A stretch of DNA of 64,000 nt from Streptomyces celluloflavus (GTDB lineage: Bacteria; Actinomycetota; Actinomycetes; Streptomycetales; Streptomycetaceae): NCBI GenBank assembly GCA_000720995.1, contig JOEL01000017.1, forward strand, positions 1-64,000, given 5' to 3'. The notes beneath the pieces are model-generated. The model was not told the DNA's origin, did not search any database, and saw only the letters and a program-made list of their open reading frames with translations. Position 1 is the stretch's first letter. Every line of letters starts with the position of its first letter. The position numbers and the translations under genes were made by a program. Shown here piece after piece: positions 1 through 7,945 of this stretch.

Positions 1-74
1 CGAGTGTGCTGTGGGCCCTGCTGCGTGACGGGCGGCTCTTCACCTCCGCCCCGCCGGTCACGCAGGCGGCTTGA
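1..74 (+). CDS. 3' end of a probable IS110-family transposase (partial)
   Basis: Only the last 23 codons are inside the window, read in the frame beginning at base 3 and stopping at TGA 72-74. The peptide carries VLWALLRDGR followed by a Pro/Ala-rich tail ending APPVTQAA. From memory this resembles the C-terminus of IS110-type (DEDD) transposases found in Streptomyces, but the fragment is too short to prove it. It could be the end of any rightward gene. The following 166 bases hold no gene that I can support. Confidence 0.35.
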   Translation, partial: SVLWALLRDGRLFTSAPPVTQAA

Positions 75-240
75 CTTCATCATTGAGACTCCTCGACAGC
101 GATCAAGCTCATGGACAGGCAATTTGCCCGCCACGGATCACCCTCTACCGGCCACCGCCCCCGACGCCAGAGCCACCCACCCATCCGTCCAGCCGTCCGC
201 CCACCCACCGAGGGCGGCCCCGTCGCTTCCCCCCACCACG

Positions 241-972
241 TCACCGCAGCGCGGCCGACCCGATCACCTCGCCGAGCATCGTCTGCTCGTCCTCCGGGAG
301 CCGGCGCGCCGCATGCACCATGTGCAGCGCGGTCCGCAGCCGCAGCCGGTCGTCGTCCGTACCGAGGTAGCCCAGATAGGCCGGGAGCGTCAGTCCGAGC
401 GCCGGGAGCTCGGCCCGCGCACACCACCGCGCCAGCAGTTCGCCGATCCGCTCATCGACGGCCCATGGCCCGGCCTGCTCACCACCACCTTCGCCCGCGG
501 CCCCCGCCCCGGCTTCCAGACCCGGCAGCCCCTCAGCCGTGCTCCGCAATCCCGCCGCGACGGCGAACCGGTTCCAGTCGCCGTACCGCCCCTCGGGTAT
601 CTCGGACACACACTCGGCGGCCCGGACGAAATAGGCGTGTGCCAGGTCGAGTTGGCCGAGCTTCTGGTACGCATGGCCGATGTTCACGTACAGCGACGGA
701 TAGAAGCCCCGTACCCGCTCGTCGCCCACCAGGTCAGCGCGGTCCAGACATTCCTGGTTCCAGCGGAGCGTCTCTTCGGGCGAGCTCTGGTGCCGCGCGA
801 GATAGTGCGCGGCGATGCACGCCTCGTAGTCGTCGGCCGCGATGTCCCAGGCCCGCCGGAAGAGTGTGTGCGCCGCATCGGCCCGGCCGTCCGCCTCCGC
901 CCGCATCCCCTCGACACACAACCTCACCACCGGAAGCTCCGGATCCATCCGGGTGCCGCTCTCCTCAGCCAT
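241..972 (-). CDS. TPR-like helical repeat protein, unknown function
   Basis: A 243-residue protein made almost wholly of amphipathic helices. The first 130 residues look like degenerate tetratricopeptide repeats, for example AHTLFRRAWDIAADD and GHAYQKLGQLDLAHAYF. Residues 150-170 are Gly/Ala-rich and act as a linker to a second helical part. There is no signal peptide or membrane segment, so it should be cytoplasmic. Its ATG overlaps the stop of the upstream MerR-clamp gene by one base (TGATG), so the two are probably translationally coupled and work together. TPR proteins usually bind other proteins; the partner is unknown, the fusion regulator being the obvious candidate. Confidence 0.7.
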   Translation of the reverse strand: MAEESGTRMDPELPVVRLCVEGMRAEADGRADAAHTLFRRAWDIAADDYEACIAAHYLARHQSSPEETLRWNQECLDRADLVGDERVRGFYPSLYVNIGHAYQKLGQLDLAHAYFVRAAECVSEIPEGRYGDWNRFAVAAGLRSTAEGLPGLEAGAGAAGEGGGEQAGPWAVDERIGELLARWCARAELPALGLTLPAYLGYLGTDDDRLRLRTALHMVHAARRLPEDEQTMLGEVIGSAALR

Positions 973-2171
973 CAGCCTCTCCCTGCCTCAACCATCGGTG
1001 CGGCCGGCGCCGGCACGTCGCGCAGCGGCATCACCAACGTCGTGAAACTTCCCTGGTCGGCGGAGCGGACAACGACGGGCCGGTCCGCTGAAGCGATCTC
1101 CAACAACACATCGGGCCCCACCCCGGCCTCCAGCGCCGGCACAAGTACGGCCGGATCGAAGGCGATCCGCAGCGCCGGTCCCGTACACACCGCCCGCAAC
1201 CGGACGGTGTCCCGCTCCCCGCCCGCCACTTCGAGTTCCGCCCCGGTCTTCCGCTGTCCCGCCACGCCATCCGCGCGGACGGTGAACGACACCACGCCGG
1301 CCCGCCCGTCGATTGCGTCCCGCAGCCCGCCCCGGTCGGTGATGATCCGATGCCGCCCGGCCGCCAGCCCCTCCAGCATCAACCGGTAATCCGGAAACAC
1401 CCCGCACTCCCCGCGGGTGCTCCACCCAGCACCCTCGCCCTCCCACCGCGCCGGGAAGTCCTCCACGCCCCGCAGCCGAACCCCCGCGACGGCCTCCGTC
1501 CCCGTCCCTTCCTCCTCCGCACACTCCACCTCGACCGCCCCCTGCCGTACGGCCCAGTCCGCCAGCCCCCGCGCCGCGGCCGCGTCGATCAGCACCCGCC
1601 GCGGCCCGCCCTCGAAGTCCGCGGACCGCAGTACCCGCACCGCCAGTCGGTAACGGTCCGTGGCCACCAGCCGGACCTCGCCGTCGACGAGTTCGAGCAG
1701 CACACAGCCCAGCACCGGGAACTCCGCACGCGCCGCACCAGCGGCCACCGCGGGCGCCACCTGCCGTACCGCGCTGGCGAGTTCGGCGCCCCCGATACGA
1801 GCCCGCGCCCGAACCCGCCCGCACTCCGTCTCCCCCTCCACATCGCGCAGGAACCCCTCCAGCACCGTCTGGGCCGCACTGGCCGACCGCCGCGTCCGCT
1901 CCAGATGCCCCCGCAGTACGCCACGCGCCGCGTCCCCGGGCCCGTCCAGTACGACCGCGACATCCACCAACGCCAGCCCGGCCTCCCGCAACCGCCGCAG
2001 CCGCACCGCCCGCCCGCGCTGACCCGCCGCGTAGTGCCGATACCCAGTCGTCGCGTCCACCCGAGCCGGCCGCAGCACCCCGCAGTCGTCGTAAAACCGC
2101 AGGGCACTGGGCGTCAGCCCGACCCGCCGGGCAAACGCGCCGATGCTCAACAGCTCTTCGGTGTCGTCCAT
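972..2171 (-). CDS. MerR-type HTH fused to DNA sliding-clamp (beta-subunit) domains
   Basis: The 399-residue protein begins with a MerR winged-helix domain (residues 8-75: SIGAFARRVGLTPSALRFYDD, then GYRHYA). A helical linker (80-125) follows. Residues 128-245 match the second domain of the replicative clamp DnaN encoded at 42.9 kb: FPVLG...VRLVATDRYRLAVR parallels LPVLTG...VTLASTDRYRFAVR. Residues 258-385 match clamp domain 3, including FPDYR, ALRIAFDPAVL and the terminal LVMPLR (LIMPVR in DnaN). Clamp domain 1 is absent. The family is annotated in Streptomyces as MerR regulator or DnaN-like, but its role is not established. A ligand- or protein-sensing regulator, or a clamp-interacting factor, are both possible. 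The upstream promoter has MerR architecture, suggesting self-regulation. Confidence 0.85.
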   Translation of the reverse strand: MDDTEELLSIGAFARRVGLTPSALRFYDDCGVLRPARVDATTGYRHYAAGQRGRAVRLRRLREAGLALVDVAVVLDGPGDAARGVLRGHLERTRRSASAAQTVLEGFLRDVEGETECGRVRARARIGGAELASAVRQVAPAVAAGAARAEFPVLGCVLLELVDGEVRLVATDRYRLAVRVLRSADFEGGPRRVLIDAAAARGLADWAVRQGAVEVECAEEEGTGTEAVAGVRLRGVEDFPARWEGEGAGWSTRGECGVFPDYRLMLEGLAAGRHRIITDRGGLRDAIDGRAGVVSFTVRADGVAGQRKTGAELEVAGGERDTVRLRAVCTGPALRIAFDPAVLVPALEAGVGPDVLLEIASADRPVVVRSADQGSFTTLVMPLRDVPAPAAPMVEAGRG

Positions 2172-2178
2172 GCACGCG

Positions 2179-2209
2179 ATTGTCGGCCTTCACCCAACCT
2201 GAAGGTCAA
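2179..2209 (-). promoter_or_regulatory. MerR-type promoter with 19-bp spacer and internal dyad
   Basis: Read on the minus strand, TTGACC (2204-2209) and GACAAT (2179-2184) are separated by 19 bp, the long spacer typical of MerR-activated promoters. A perfect inverted repeat CCTTCA-N7-TGAAGG (2187-2205) fills the spacer. The predicted transcription start is at about 2172, next to the ATG at 2171, so the mRNA should be leaderless. No transcription data were available. Confidence 0.7.
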
Positions 2210-3102
2210 AACCCTCCACCCGCCAAAGCGGCCCCACCGGACCACCTGACTCGGGTGATCCGATGGGGCACCGCAGCCCAGCTTTCGGAAGCCGGCACCG
2301 CGATGCGGCCGGGAGCACCGGTGGGGGGCTTCCCGCCTGTGCGCTTGGGACCTCTCGGTGATCGTGCTATCCCTACCGCGCCGGAGTCGTCTTCGACTAC
2401 GACTACGGTGACGGCCCATTCGAAGCCGTCGACTCGTCGGAGGGAACCGCGTGCCCGAACCCGGAGCGGTGAGATTCTGCCGCTGCGGAAGAGAGGCGGG
2501 AGAGGGAGCGAGAATCCGCCAACTTGAGTGCGGCAGAACATCGGCCGCCCGAGCCGCATGGCGCTCCCCCCACCGCGGTGAACGCCCAGGGCTTCCACTC
2601 CAGACTGCGACAGCGGCTCGGTCACCGGTTCAGGCCGGCACATCAGGCCACAGCAGGCTCCCGAACGGACAGCCGATCGCAGCTACGGAGGTGGCTACGG
2701 ACCGTACGGACCGCTACCACCGCGAACCGGCTCCCGGATTCGCGTGCGCGCTGTGCCCTCTCGGCCGGCACTACGCATGCACTACGTGCGCACACGCATC
2801 AAGTCGCGAAGCCTACCCAGCTGTAGGGTCTCGGCGCTCGTGTCGGACGCCGCCTTCGTGGCCTGCGGTTCCGTCTGCTGTCTCGCGCTGCGTCGGACGC
2901 TGGAGTCTCGCGCCCGTTTCGCTTTCTCGCCCGGTCGCGGTTAACAGTTCGGGCCGTCGATCCACTGACCTGGGCTGTCCTGTCTCAGGGCATCCGTCAG
3001 ACGACGGGCTTTCGACAGGGGGAGTCGCCATTTCGTCTGAGAACGCTGATGGTTCGGATTCTCAAACGACATGGCATTCGGGGAAATTGCCCTCTGGTCG
3101 GC
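2210..3102. other. Gene-poor stretch, no gene recognised
   Basis: About 890 bases between the MerR-clamp gene promoter and the SnoaL-like gene. Open frames exist on both strands, but none shows a recognisable domain or ribosome binding site. The composition is less regular than in the neighbouring genes, with several short AT-richer patches. It may be the remains of lost genes, which fits the transposase end at the window edge. Confidence 0.5.
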
Positions 3103-3525
3103 TCAGCGGACCGGTGTCGTCTGGGCCAGGGCGATGAGCCAGTCGTCGCCTTGGCGGGTCAAGACGTAGGTCATGACACCGACCGAGGGCAGGTCCGACG
3201 AGCCCTCCGTCTCGTACCGTTCGTCGTGGACGGTCTTGGTGAGGCTGACGATGGCGACGTCGGGGGTGGTGAACCGAATATCGTCGACCTCCAGCGAGGT
3301 CCGGATGTCCTTGAGCGGGGAAGAGAGCGCTTCGGCCATGGCCGAAGCGAAGGCATCACGCCCGAAGAGGCGCCGACCAGCCAAGTTGACGATCACCAAG
3401 TTTGCGGCGTGCAGCGCAGGCAGCACGTCCGGGTCGATCTGCGCCTTCTGGGACCGCGCTACCAACTCGCGGATCCGCTGCTCGTCGGCGTCGTTGGCGG
3501 GGAGGGTGGAGTTCATGGTGTCCAT
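3103..3525 (-). CDS. SnoaL-like / SgcJ-EcaC family protein (NTF2 fold)
   Basis: A 140-residue protein with the small cone-shaped NTF2-like fold: two N-terminal helices (residues 14-35), the stretch VNLAGRRLFGRDAFASAM, and C-terminal strands ending VGVMTYVLTRQGDDWLIALAQTTPVR. This is the SgcJ/EcaC (DUF4440-like) pattern. Members occur in antibiotic clusters and as stand-alone genes, usually with no defined reaction. No signal peptide is visible. It stands alone behind a SoxR/MerR-type palindrome and the transcript appears leaderless, so redox or xenobiotic induction is plausible. An internal ATG at 3516 is an alternative start, but the promoter position favours 3525. Confidence 0.75.
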   Translation of the reverse strand: MDTMNSTLPANDADEQRIRELVARSQKAQIDPDVLPALHAANLVIVNLAGRRLFGRDAFASAMAEALSSPLKDIRTSLEVDDIRFTTPDVAIVSLTKTVHDERYETEGSSDLPSVGVMTYVLTRQGDDWLIALAQTTPVR

Positions 3526-3532
3526 TGAGGCA

Positions 3533-3563
3533 AACCTAGAACCTCAACTTAAGTTGAGGTCAA
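3533..3563 (-). promoter_or_regulatory. SoxR/MerR-type operator-promoter
   Basis: A perfect 20-bp palindrome, ACCTCAACTTAAGTTGAGGT (3541-3560), sits between TTGACC (3558-3563) and TAGGTT (3533-3538) on the minus strand, with a 19-bp spacer. The half-site CCTCAA and the spacer length match SoxR and related MerR regulators. The predicted start falls at or next to the ATG at 3525, so the message is probably leaderless. Confidence 0.75.
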
Positions 3564-3681
3564 TTCCTTCCGCACTGCAACAGGACATGGGCGGTCTCAC
3601 GGCCGGTGTCGTATCCGACATCGATCCGACATTGGACGTGAGATTCCGACATGGGATTTGAGATCCCACACCAGCCCTCCC

Positions 3682-5160
3682 TCACGTCTGCGCCATGTCC
3701 ACGAACCGCGAGTAGTGGCCCTGGAACGCCACGGTAATCGTCGCAGTGGGGCCGTTACGGTGCTTCGCCACGATCAGGTCGGCCTCGCCCGCGCGGGGGG
3801 ACTCCTTCTCGTAGGCGTCCTCGCGGTGCAGCAGGATCACCATGTCGGCGTCCTGCTCGATCGAACCGGATTCACGCAGGTCGGAGACCATCGGCTTCTT
3901 GTCCGTGCGCTGCTCGGGACCACGGTTCAGCTGCGAGAGCGCGATGACCGGCAGCTCCAGTTCCTTCGCGAGCAGCTTGAGGTTTCGGGACATGTCCGAG
4001 ACCTCCTGCTGACGGCTCTCGGCGCGCTTCGAGCCGCCGGACTGCATCAGCTGGAGATAGTCGATGACCACCAGCTTCAGGTCGTTGCGCTGCTTGAGCC
4101 GGCGGCATTTCGCGCGGATCTCCATCATCGACAGGTTCGGTGAATCGTCGATGTACAGGGGGGCGGCCGAGACATCCGGCATCCGCCGCGCCAGCCGCGT
4201 CCAGTCCTCGTCCGTCATGCTGCCGGATCGCATGTGGTGCAGCGCCACCCGGGCCTCGGCGGACAACAGACGCATCGCGATCTCGTTGCGCCCCATTTCG
4301 AGCGAGAAGATCACGCTCGGCAGATTGCTCTTGATCGAACAGGCCCGCGCGAAGTCCAGCGCGAGCGTCGACTTACCCATGGCAGGACGGGCCGCGATCA
4401 CGATCATCTGGCCCGGGTGCAGACCGTTGGTCAGGGAATCAAGGTCGGTGAAGCCGGTGGGAACGCCGGTCATCTGGCCCTGGCGCGAGCCGATCGCCTC
4501 GATCTCGTCGAGGGCGCCCTCCATGATGTCGCCGAGCGGCAGATAGTCCTCACTGGTCCGCTGCTCGGTGACGGCGTAGATCTCCGCCTGGGCGCTGTTG
4601 ACGATTTCGTCGACGTCGCCGTCCGCGGCGTATCCCATCTGCGTGATCCGGGTGCCGGCCTCGACCAGCCGGCGCAGTACGGCCCGTTCGTGGACGATCT
4701 CCGCGTAGTACTCGGCGTTCGCGGCCGTCGGCACGGACTGGACGAGGGTGTGCAGATACGATGCGCCGCCGACCCGCGCGATCTCCCCGCGCTTGGTCAG
4801 CTCCGCCGCGATGGTGATGGGATCGGCCGGCTCACCCTTGGCGTACAGATCGAGGATCGCCTGGAAGACGAGTTCATGGGCCGGGCGGTAGAAGTCGTCG
4901 CCCTTGAGCACCTCGACGACATCCGCGATGGCGTCCTTGGACAGCAGCATGCCGCCGAGCACCGACTGCTCGGCGTCCAGGTCCTGCGGGGGCACCCGCT
5001 CGAAGCCACCGGCCCAGGAGCCGCCCTCATCGTCGCCGCGGTCCTGGCGGTCACCGCGGCCGCGGCCCTTGCCCTCGCCGCGGCGGGAACGGGCGGCCGG
5101 CAGTCGGTCGCTCGGACCGGAGTCCGCCCAGGGGTCCTCCACGGGCTCGGGCATGCTCAC
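3682..5160 (-). CDS. dnaB: Replicative DNA helicase DnaB
   Basis: A hexameric 5'-3' helicase that unwinds the chromosome ahead of the replication fork. The 492-residue protein has a basic, Gly/Arg/Asp-rich N-terminal extension (about 50 residues), the DnaB N-terminal helical domain (57-160), a linker, and the RecA-like motor domain. The latter has Walker A ARPAMGKST (257-265), Walker B VVIDYLQL (364-371) and ALSQLNR (407-413). The GTG at 5160 follows GGAGG with good spacing; an ATG two codons later is also possible. It is not in an operon with its neighbours. Four DnaA-box-like sites lie upstream. The probable loader DciA is encoded at 46.4 kb. No intein is present. Confidence 0.97.
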   Translation of the reverse strand: MSMPEPVEDPWADSGPSDRLPAARSRRGEGKGRGRGDRQDRGDDEGGSWAGGFERVPPQDLDAEQSVLGGMLLSKDAIADVVEVLKGDDFYRPAHELVFQAILDLYAKGEPADPITIAAELTKRGEIARVGGASYLHTLVQSVPTAANAEYYAEIVHERAVLRRLVEAGTRITQMGYAADGDVDEIVNSAQAEIYAVTEQRTSEDYLPLGDIMEGALDEIEAIGSRQGQMTGVPTGFTDLDSLTNGLHPGQMIVIAARPAMGKSTLALDFARACSIKSNLPSVIFSLEMGRNEIAMRLLSAEARVALHHMRSGSMTDEDWTRLARRMPDVSAAPLYIDDSPNLSMMEIRAKCRRLKQRNDLKLVVIDYLQLMQSGGSKRAESRQQEVSDMSRNLKLLAKELELPVIALSQLNRGPEQRTDKKPMVSDLRESGSIEQDADMVILLHREDAYEKESPRAGEADLIVAKHRNGPTATITVAFQGHYSRFVDMAQT

Positions 5161-5618
5161 CCCGGCACCTCCTCCCGTCCGCGAAGCGGACCTTGCTGTG
5201 CCCTTCTTTCTTACGGCACAGCTCTGACAATCGAGACGCCCGACTCCGGTTACGGCGCGTCGAGTTCGGACGATTCCTCAGGCCGGAACAGGCGGCGGGT
5301 GCCGGACTACGGTAGGCCCGTGGAGGCCGTCCGCCAATCTGGTTATCCACAGGCCATGTGGATGACGGCCTCATAGCTGTGGAGAAGTCCCCAGAACCTG
5401 TGCACGGCACGGGGGAAACATCTGTGGACAAGCACACAATCACTCCACCCTCACGCCTCCGACCTGCGCTTTTTTCATCCATAGGCTGTGGGGGAGAAAA
5501 ACTTCTGCAACCTGTTCAAGATCGCGACAAACGACGCGGAGAAGGCAGCCTCACACAACGGAAAGTAAGGATCACAAGGCAGTTGCATCACTTACCTGTG
5601 GAAGATTAGATTGAGTCC
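5161..5618. promoter_or_regulatory. dnaB-MATE divergent intergenic region with DnaA-box cluster
   Basis: The 458-bp divergent spacer contains four DnaA-box-like 9-mers within 90 bp. They are TTATCCACA (5343-5351, plus strand; exact E. coli consensus), TCATCCACA (5357-5365, minus), TTCTCCACA (5378-5386, minus) and TTGTCCACA (5423-5431, minus; the form preferred in Streptomyces). On the MATE side, TTGCAT (5583-5588)-N18-TAGATT (5607-5612) would start transcription at about the ATG at 5619. The boxes suggest DnaA binding near the dnaB promoter. Confidence 0.65.
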
Positions 5619-6956
5619 ATGTCACAGGCTCCCGCGACACCGCGGCGCACCGACCGTCGCCACGACCGCGAGATCATCGCGCTCGCCTTGCCCGCCTTCG
5701 GCGCACTGGTCGCGGAACCCCTCTTCGTCATGGTCGACAGCGCCGTCGTCGGACACCTCGGCACCCCCCAGCTCGCCGGCCTCGGCATCGCCGCCGCGCT
5801 GCTGACCACCGCCGTCTCCGTTTTCGTCTTCCTCGCGTACGCCACCACCGCCGCGGTCGCCCGCAGGGTCGGCGCCGGCGATCTCACCGGGGCCATCCGC
5901 CAGGGCATGGACGGTATCTGGCTCGCCCTGCTCCTGGGTGCCGCCGTCATCGCGGTCGTGCTGCCCACCGCACCGTGGCTCGTCGAGATATTCGGCGCCT
6001 CCGGCACCGCCGCCCCATACGCCACGACCTACCTTCGCATCAGCTCGCTCGGCATACCCGCGATGCTCGTCGTGCTCGCCGCCACCGGCGTGCTCCGCGG
6101 CCTCCAGGACACCAGAACCCCGCTGTACGTCGCCATCGGAGGATTCTCCGCCAACGCCGTACTCAACGTCGGCCTGGTCTACGGCGCCGGCCTCGGCATC
6201 GCGGGCTCCGCCTGGGGCACCGTCATAGCCCAGTGCGGCATGGCCGCCGTCTACCTGACCGTCGTGGTCCGTGGCGCCCGGCGCCACGGAGCCGCGCTGC
6301 GCCCGGACGCCGCGGGCATCCGCGCCTCCGCCCAAGCCGGTGTCCCTCTGCTCGTCCGCACCCTCTCGTTGCGTGCCGTACTGATGATCGCCACCGCGGT
6401 CGCCGCCCGGCTCGGCGACGCCGAAATCGCCGCCCACCAGATCGTGCTCACCCTCTGGTCCCTGCTGGCGTTCGCCCTGGACGCCATTGCCATCGCCGGG
6501 CAGGCCATCATCGGGCGCTATCTCGGAGCGGGCGACCGGGACGGCGCCAAGGCCGCCTGTCGCCGCATGGTCCAGTGGGGCATCGCCTCGGGCGTGGTCC
6601 TCGGCGTGGTGGTCGTGCTCGCCCGGCCGGCCTTCATCCCCCTGTTCACCTCCGACCCCGCGGTACAGGGACCGCTCCTCACCACTCTCCTGGTCGTAGC
6701 CGTCACCCAGCCGGTCTCCGGCATCGTCTTCATTCTCGACGGCGTCCTAATGGGCGCAGGAGACGGTCCGTACCTGGCCTGGGCGATGGTGGTGACGCTG
6801 GCCCTGTTCGCACCGGTGGCACTGGCCGTCCCCGCCCTGGGCGGCGGGCTGGTCGCGCTGTGGTGGGCGATGGCTCTGATGATGACCGTGCGCATGCTGA
6901 CGCTGTGGCTGCGCACCCGCTCCGGCCGGTGGATTGTGACGGGAGCCTCCCGTTGA
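5619..6956 (+). CDS. MATE family efflux transporter (DinF-like)
   Basis: A 445-residue integral membrane protein with about twelve hydrophobic segments in two similar halves. The MATE signature appears early: ALPAFGALVAEPLFVMVDSAVVGHLGT, split around residues 24-50. MATE proteins export drugs or metabolites using Na+ or H+ gradients. In Streptomyces this copy, next to dnaB, is commonly called DinF. The ATG at 5619 has no clear ribosome binding site; a TAGATT -10 element ends seven bases upstream, so translation may be leaderless. The substrate cannot be read from the sequence. Confidence 0.92.
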   Translation: MSQAPATPRRTDRRHDREIIALALPAFGALVAEPLFVMVDSAVVGHLGTPQLAGLGIAAALLTTAVSVFVFLAYATTAAVARRVGAGDLTGAIRQGMDGIWLALLLGAAVIAVVLPTAPWLVEIFGASGTAAPYATTYLRISSLGIPAMLVVLAATGVLRGLQDTRTPLYVAIGGFSANAVLNVGLVYGAGLGIAGSAWGTVIAQCGMAAVYLTVVVRGARRHGAALRPDAAGIRASAQAGVPLLVRTLSLRAVLMIATAVAARLGDAEIAAHQIVLTLWSLLAFALDAIAIAGQAIIGRYLGAGDRDGAKAACRRMVQWGIASGVVLGVVVVLARPAFIPLFTSDPAVQGPLLTTLLVVAVTQPVSGIVFILDGVLMGAGDGPYLAWAMVVTLALFAPVALAVPALGGGLVALWWAMALMMTVRMLTLWLRTRSGRWIVTGASR

Positions 6957-6995
6957 ACCATCCCGGAATCCCGAACACATGTTGATAATGACCGT

Positions 6996-7865
6996 GTGCG
7001 CCCGCTCGCCAGAAAAACCATCCTGCCCCTGACCATGATCATCGTCGGGGCAACTGTCGTGGTGGGCTACGCCGCCGAGGAAACCGATACGGCCAGTGTC
7101 GGCCGCAGCAGCTTCGGGAAATCCGGCGACTCCGACGACTCCGACCAGACCCCACCGGACCAGGAGCCCTCCGCGACGGCCCCGGCCGACGACGGCAACG
7201 CGTACACCCCGCGCCGCACCGAACAGAACGCCCGGATCGGCGCGATCTTCGACAAGGACGACTCCGGCGATCACTTCTGCACCGCCAGTGTGGTGCAGAG
7301 CCCCGGCCGGAACATGCTCATCACCGCGGCGCACTGTGCCTTCGACAGTGACGCCGGGGCCACGATCGACAACCTCGTCTTCGCCCCCGACTACCGCAAC
7401 GGCGACGAACCCACCGGCCTGTGGAAGGTCAAGAAGGTGATCGTCGACGACCGCTGGATCAAGTCGAACGACGAGAACGCCGACGTCGCCTTCCTCGTGC
7501 TCGACAGCAAGAACGGCAAGGAAATCCAGGACGTGCTGGGTGGCAATACCCTCGGCATCGACCGGGGCTTCGACAACAAGGTCAAGATCACCGGCTATCC
7601 CACCAGCCGTAACACGCCCATTACCTGCCAGAACCGCACCATGAAGTTCAGCGACACCCAGCTGCGGATCCAGTGCACCGACTTCGAGGGTGGCACGAGC
7701 GGCAGCCCCTGGCTGGCCGACTACGACCCCAAGAGTCACACGGGCACGGTCATCGGCGTCCTCGGCGGCCATCAGGGCGGCGGCGACGAGGACGATGTCT
7801 CCTACGCCGCGTACTTCAACGACGAAATCGCCAAGCTCTACAAGCATGCCCAGGACGAGGACTGA
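6996..7865 (+). CDS. Secreted trypsin-like serine protease (S1 family)
   Basis: A 289-residue protein with an N-terminal hydrophobic signal or anchor (about residues 8-25), an acidic Ser/Asp/Pro-rich linker (30-72), and a chymotrypsin-fold domain. The triad is visible: His113 in ITAAHC, Asp163 in NADVAFLVL and Ser235 in GGTSGSPW. Cysteine pairs C95/C114 and C211/C227 could form disulfides. The short linker before the catalytic domain could act as a propeptide. GTG at 6996 is chosen as start because the GATAAT -10 hexamer (6984-6989) would place the transcript start right there. Its target is unknown. It ends at a shared terminator facing rplI. Confidence 0.87.
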   Translation: MRPLARKTILPLTMIIVGATVVVGYAAEETDTASVGRSSFGKSGDSDDSDQTPPDQEPSATAPADDGNAYTPRRTEQNARIGAIFDKDDSGDHFCTASVVQSPGRNMLITAAHCAFDSDAGATIDNLVFAPDYRNGDEPTGLWKVKKVIVDDRWIKSNDENADVAFLVLDSKNGKEIQDVLGGNTLGIDRGFDNKVKITGYPTSRNTPITCQNRTMKFSDTQLRIQCTDFEGGTSGSPWLADYDPKSHTGTVIGVLGGHQGGGDEDDVSYAAYFNDEIAKLYKHAQDED

Positions 7866-7895
7866 GACCGGACCTGCCCACCGGCACATACGGCA

Positions 7896-7929
7896 AAGGG
7901 CCGCACCCCGTCTCCGGGATGCGGCCCTT
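7896..7929. terminator. Bidirectional terminator between protease gene and rplI
   Basis: A hairpin with a 15-bp stem (AAGGGCCGCACCCCG paired across a TCTC loop, one G-T pair) lies between the convergent protease gene and rplI. It can serve both directions. Confidence 0.85.
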
Positions 7930-7945
7930 CAGCGTTGTGCTGCGA

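Noticed and set aside
2451-3137. A 228-codon open frame in the gene-poor stretch
   Set aside because: Cys/Arg/Ser-rich translation with no domain, no ribosome site, and it runs over the end of the SnoaL-like gene.
3607-3668. Weak dyads TGTCG-TATC-CGACA and TGGGAT-N5-ATCCCA after dnaB as an operator or terminator
   Set aside because: Only 5-6 bp arms and no supporting promoter; they could be chance or a weak dnaB terminator, so not listed as a feature.
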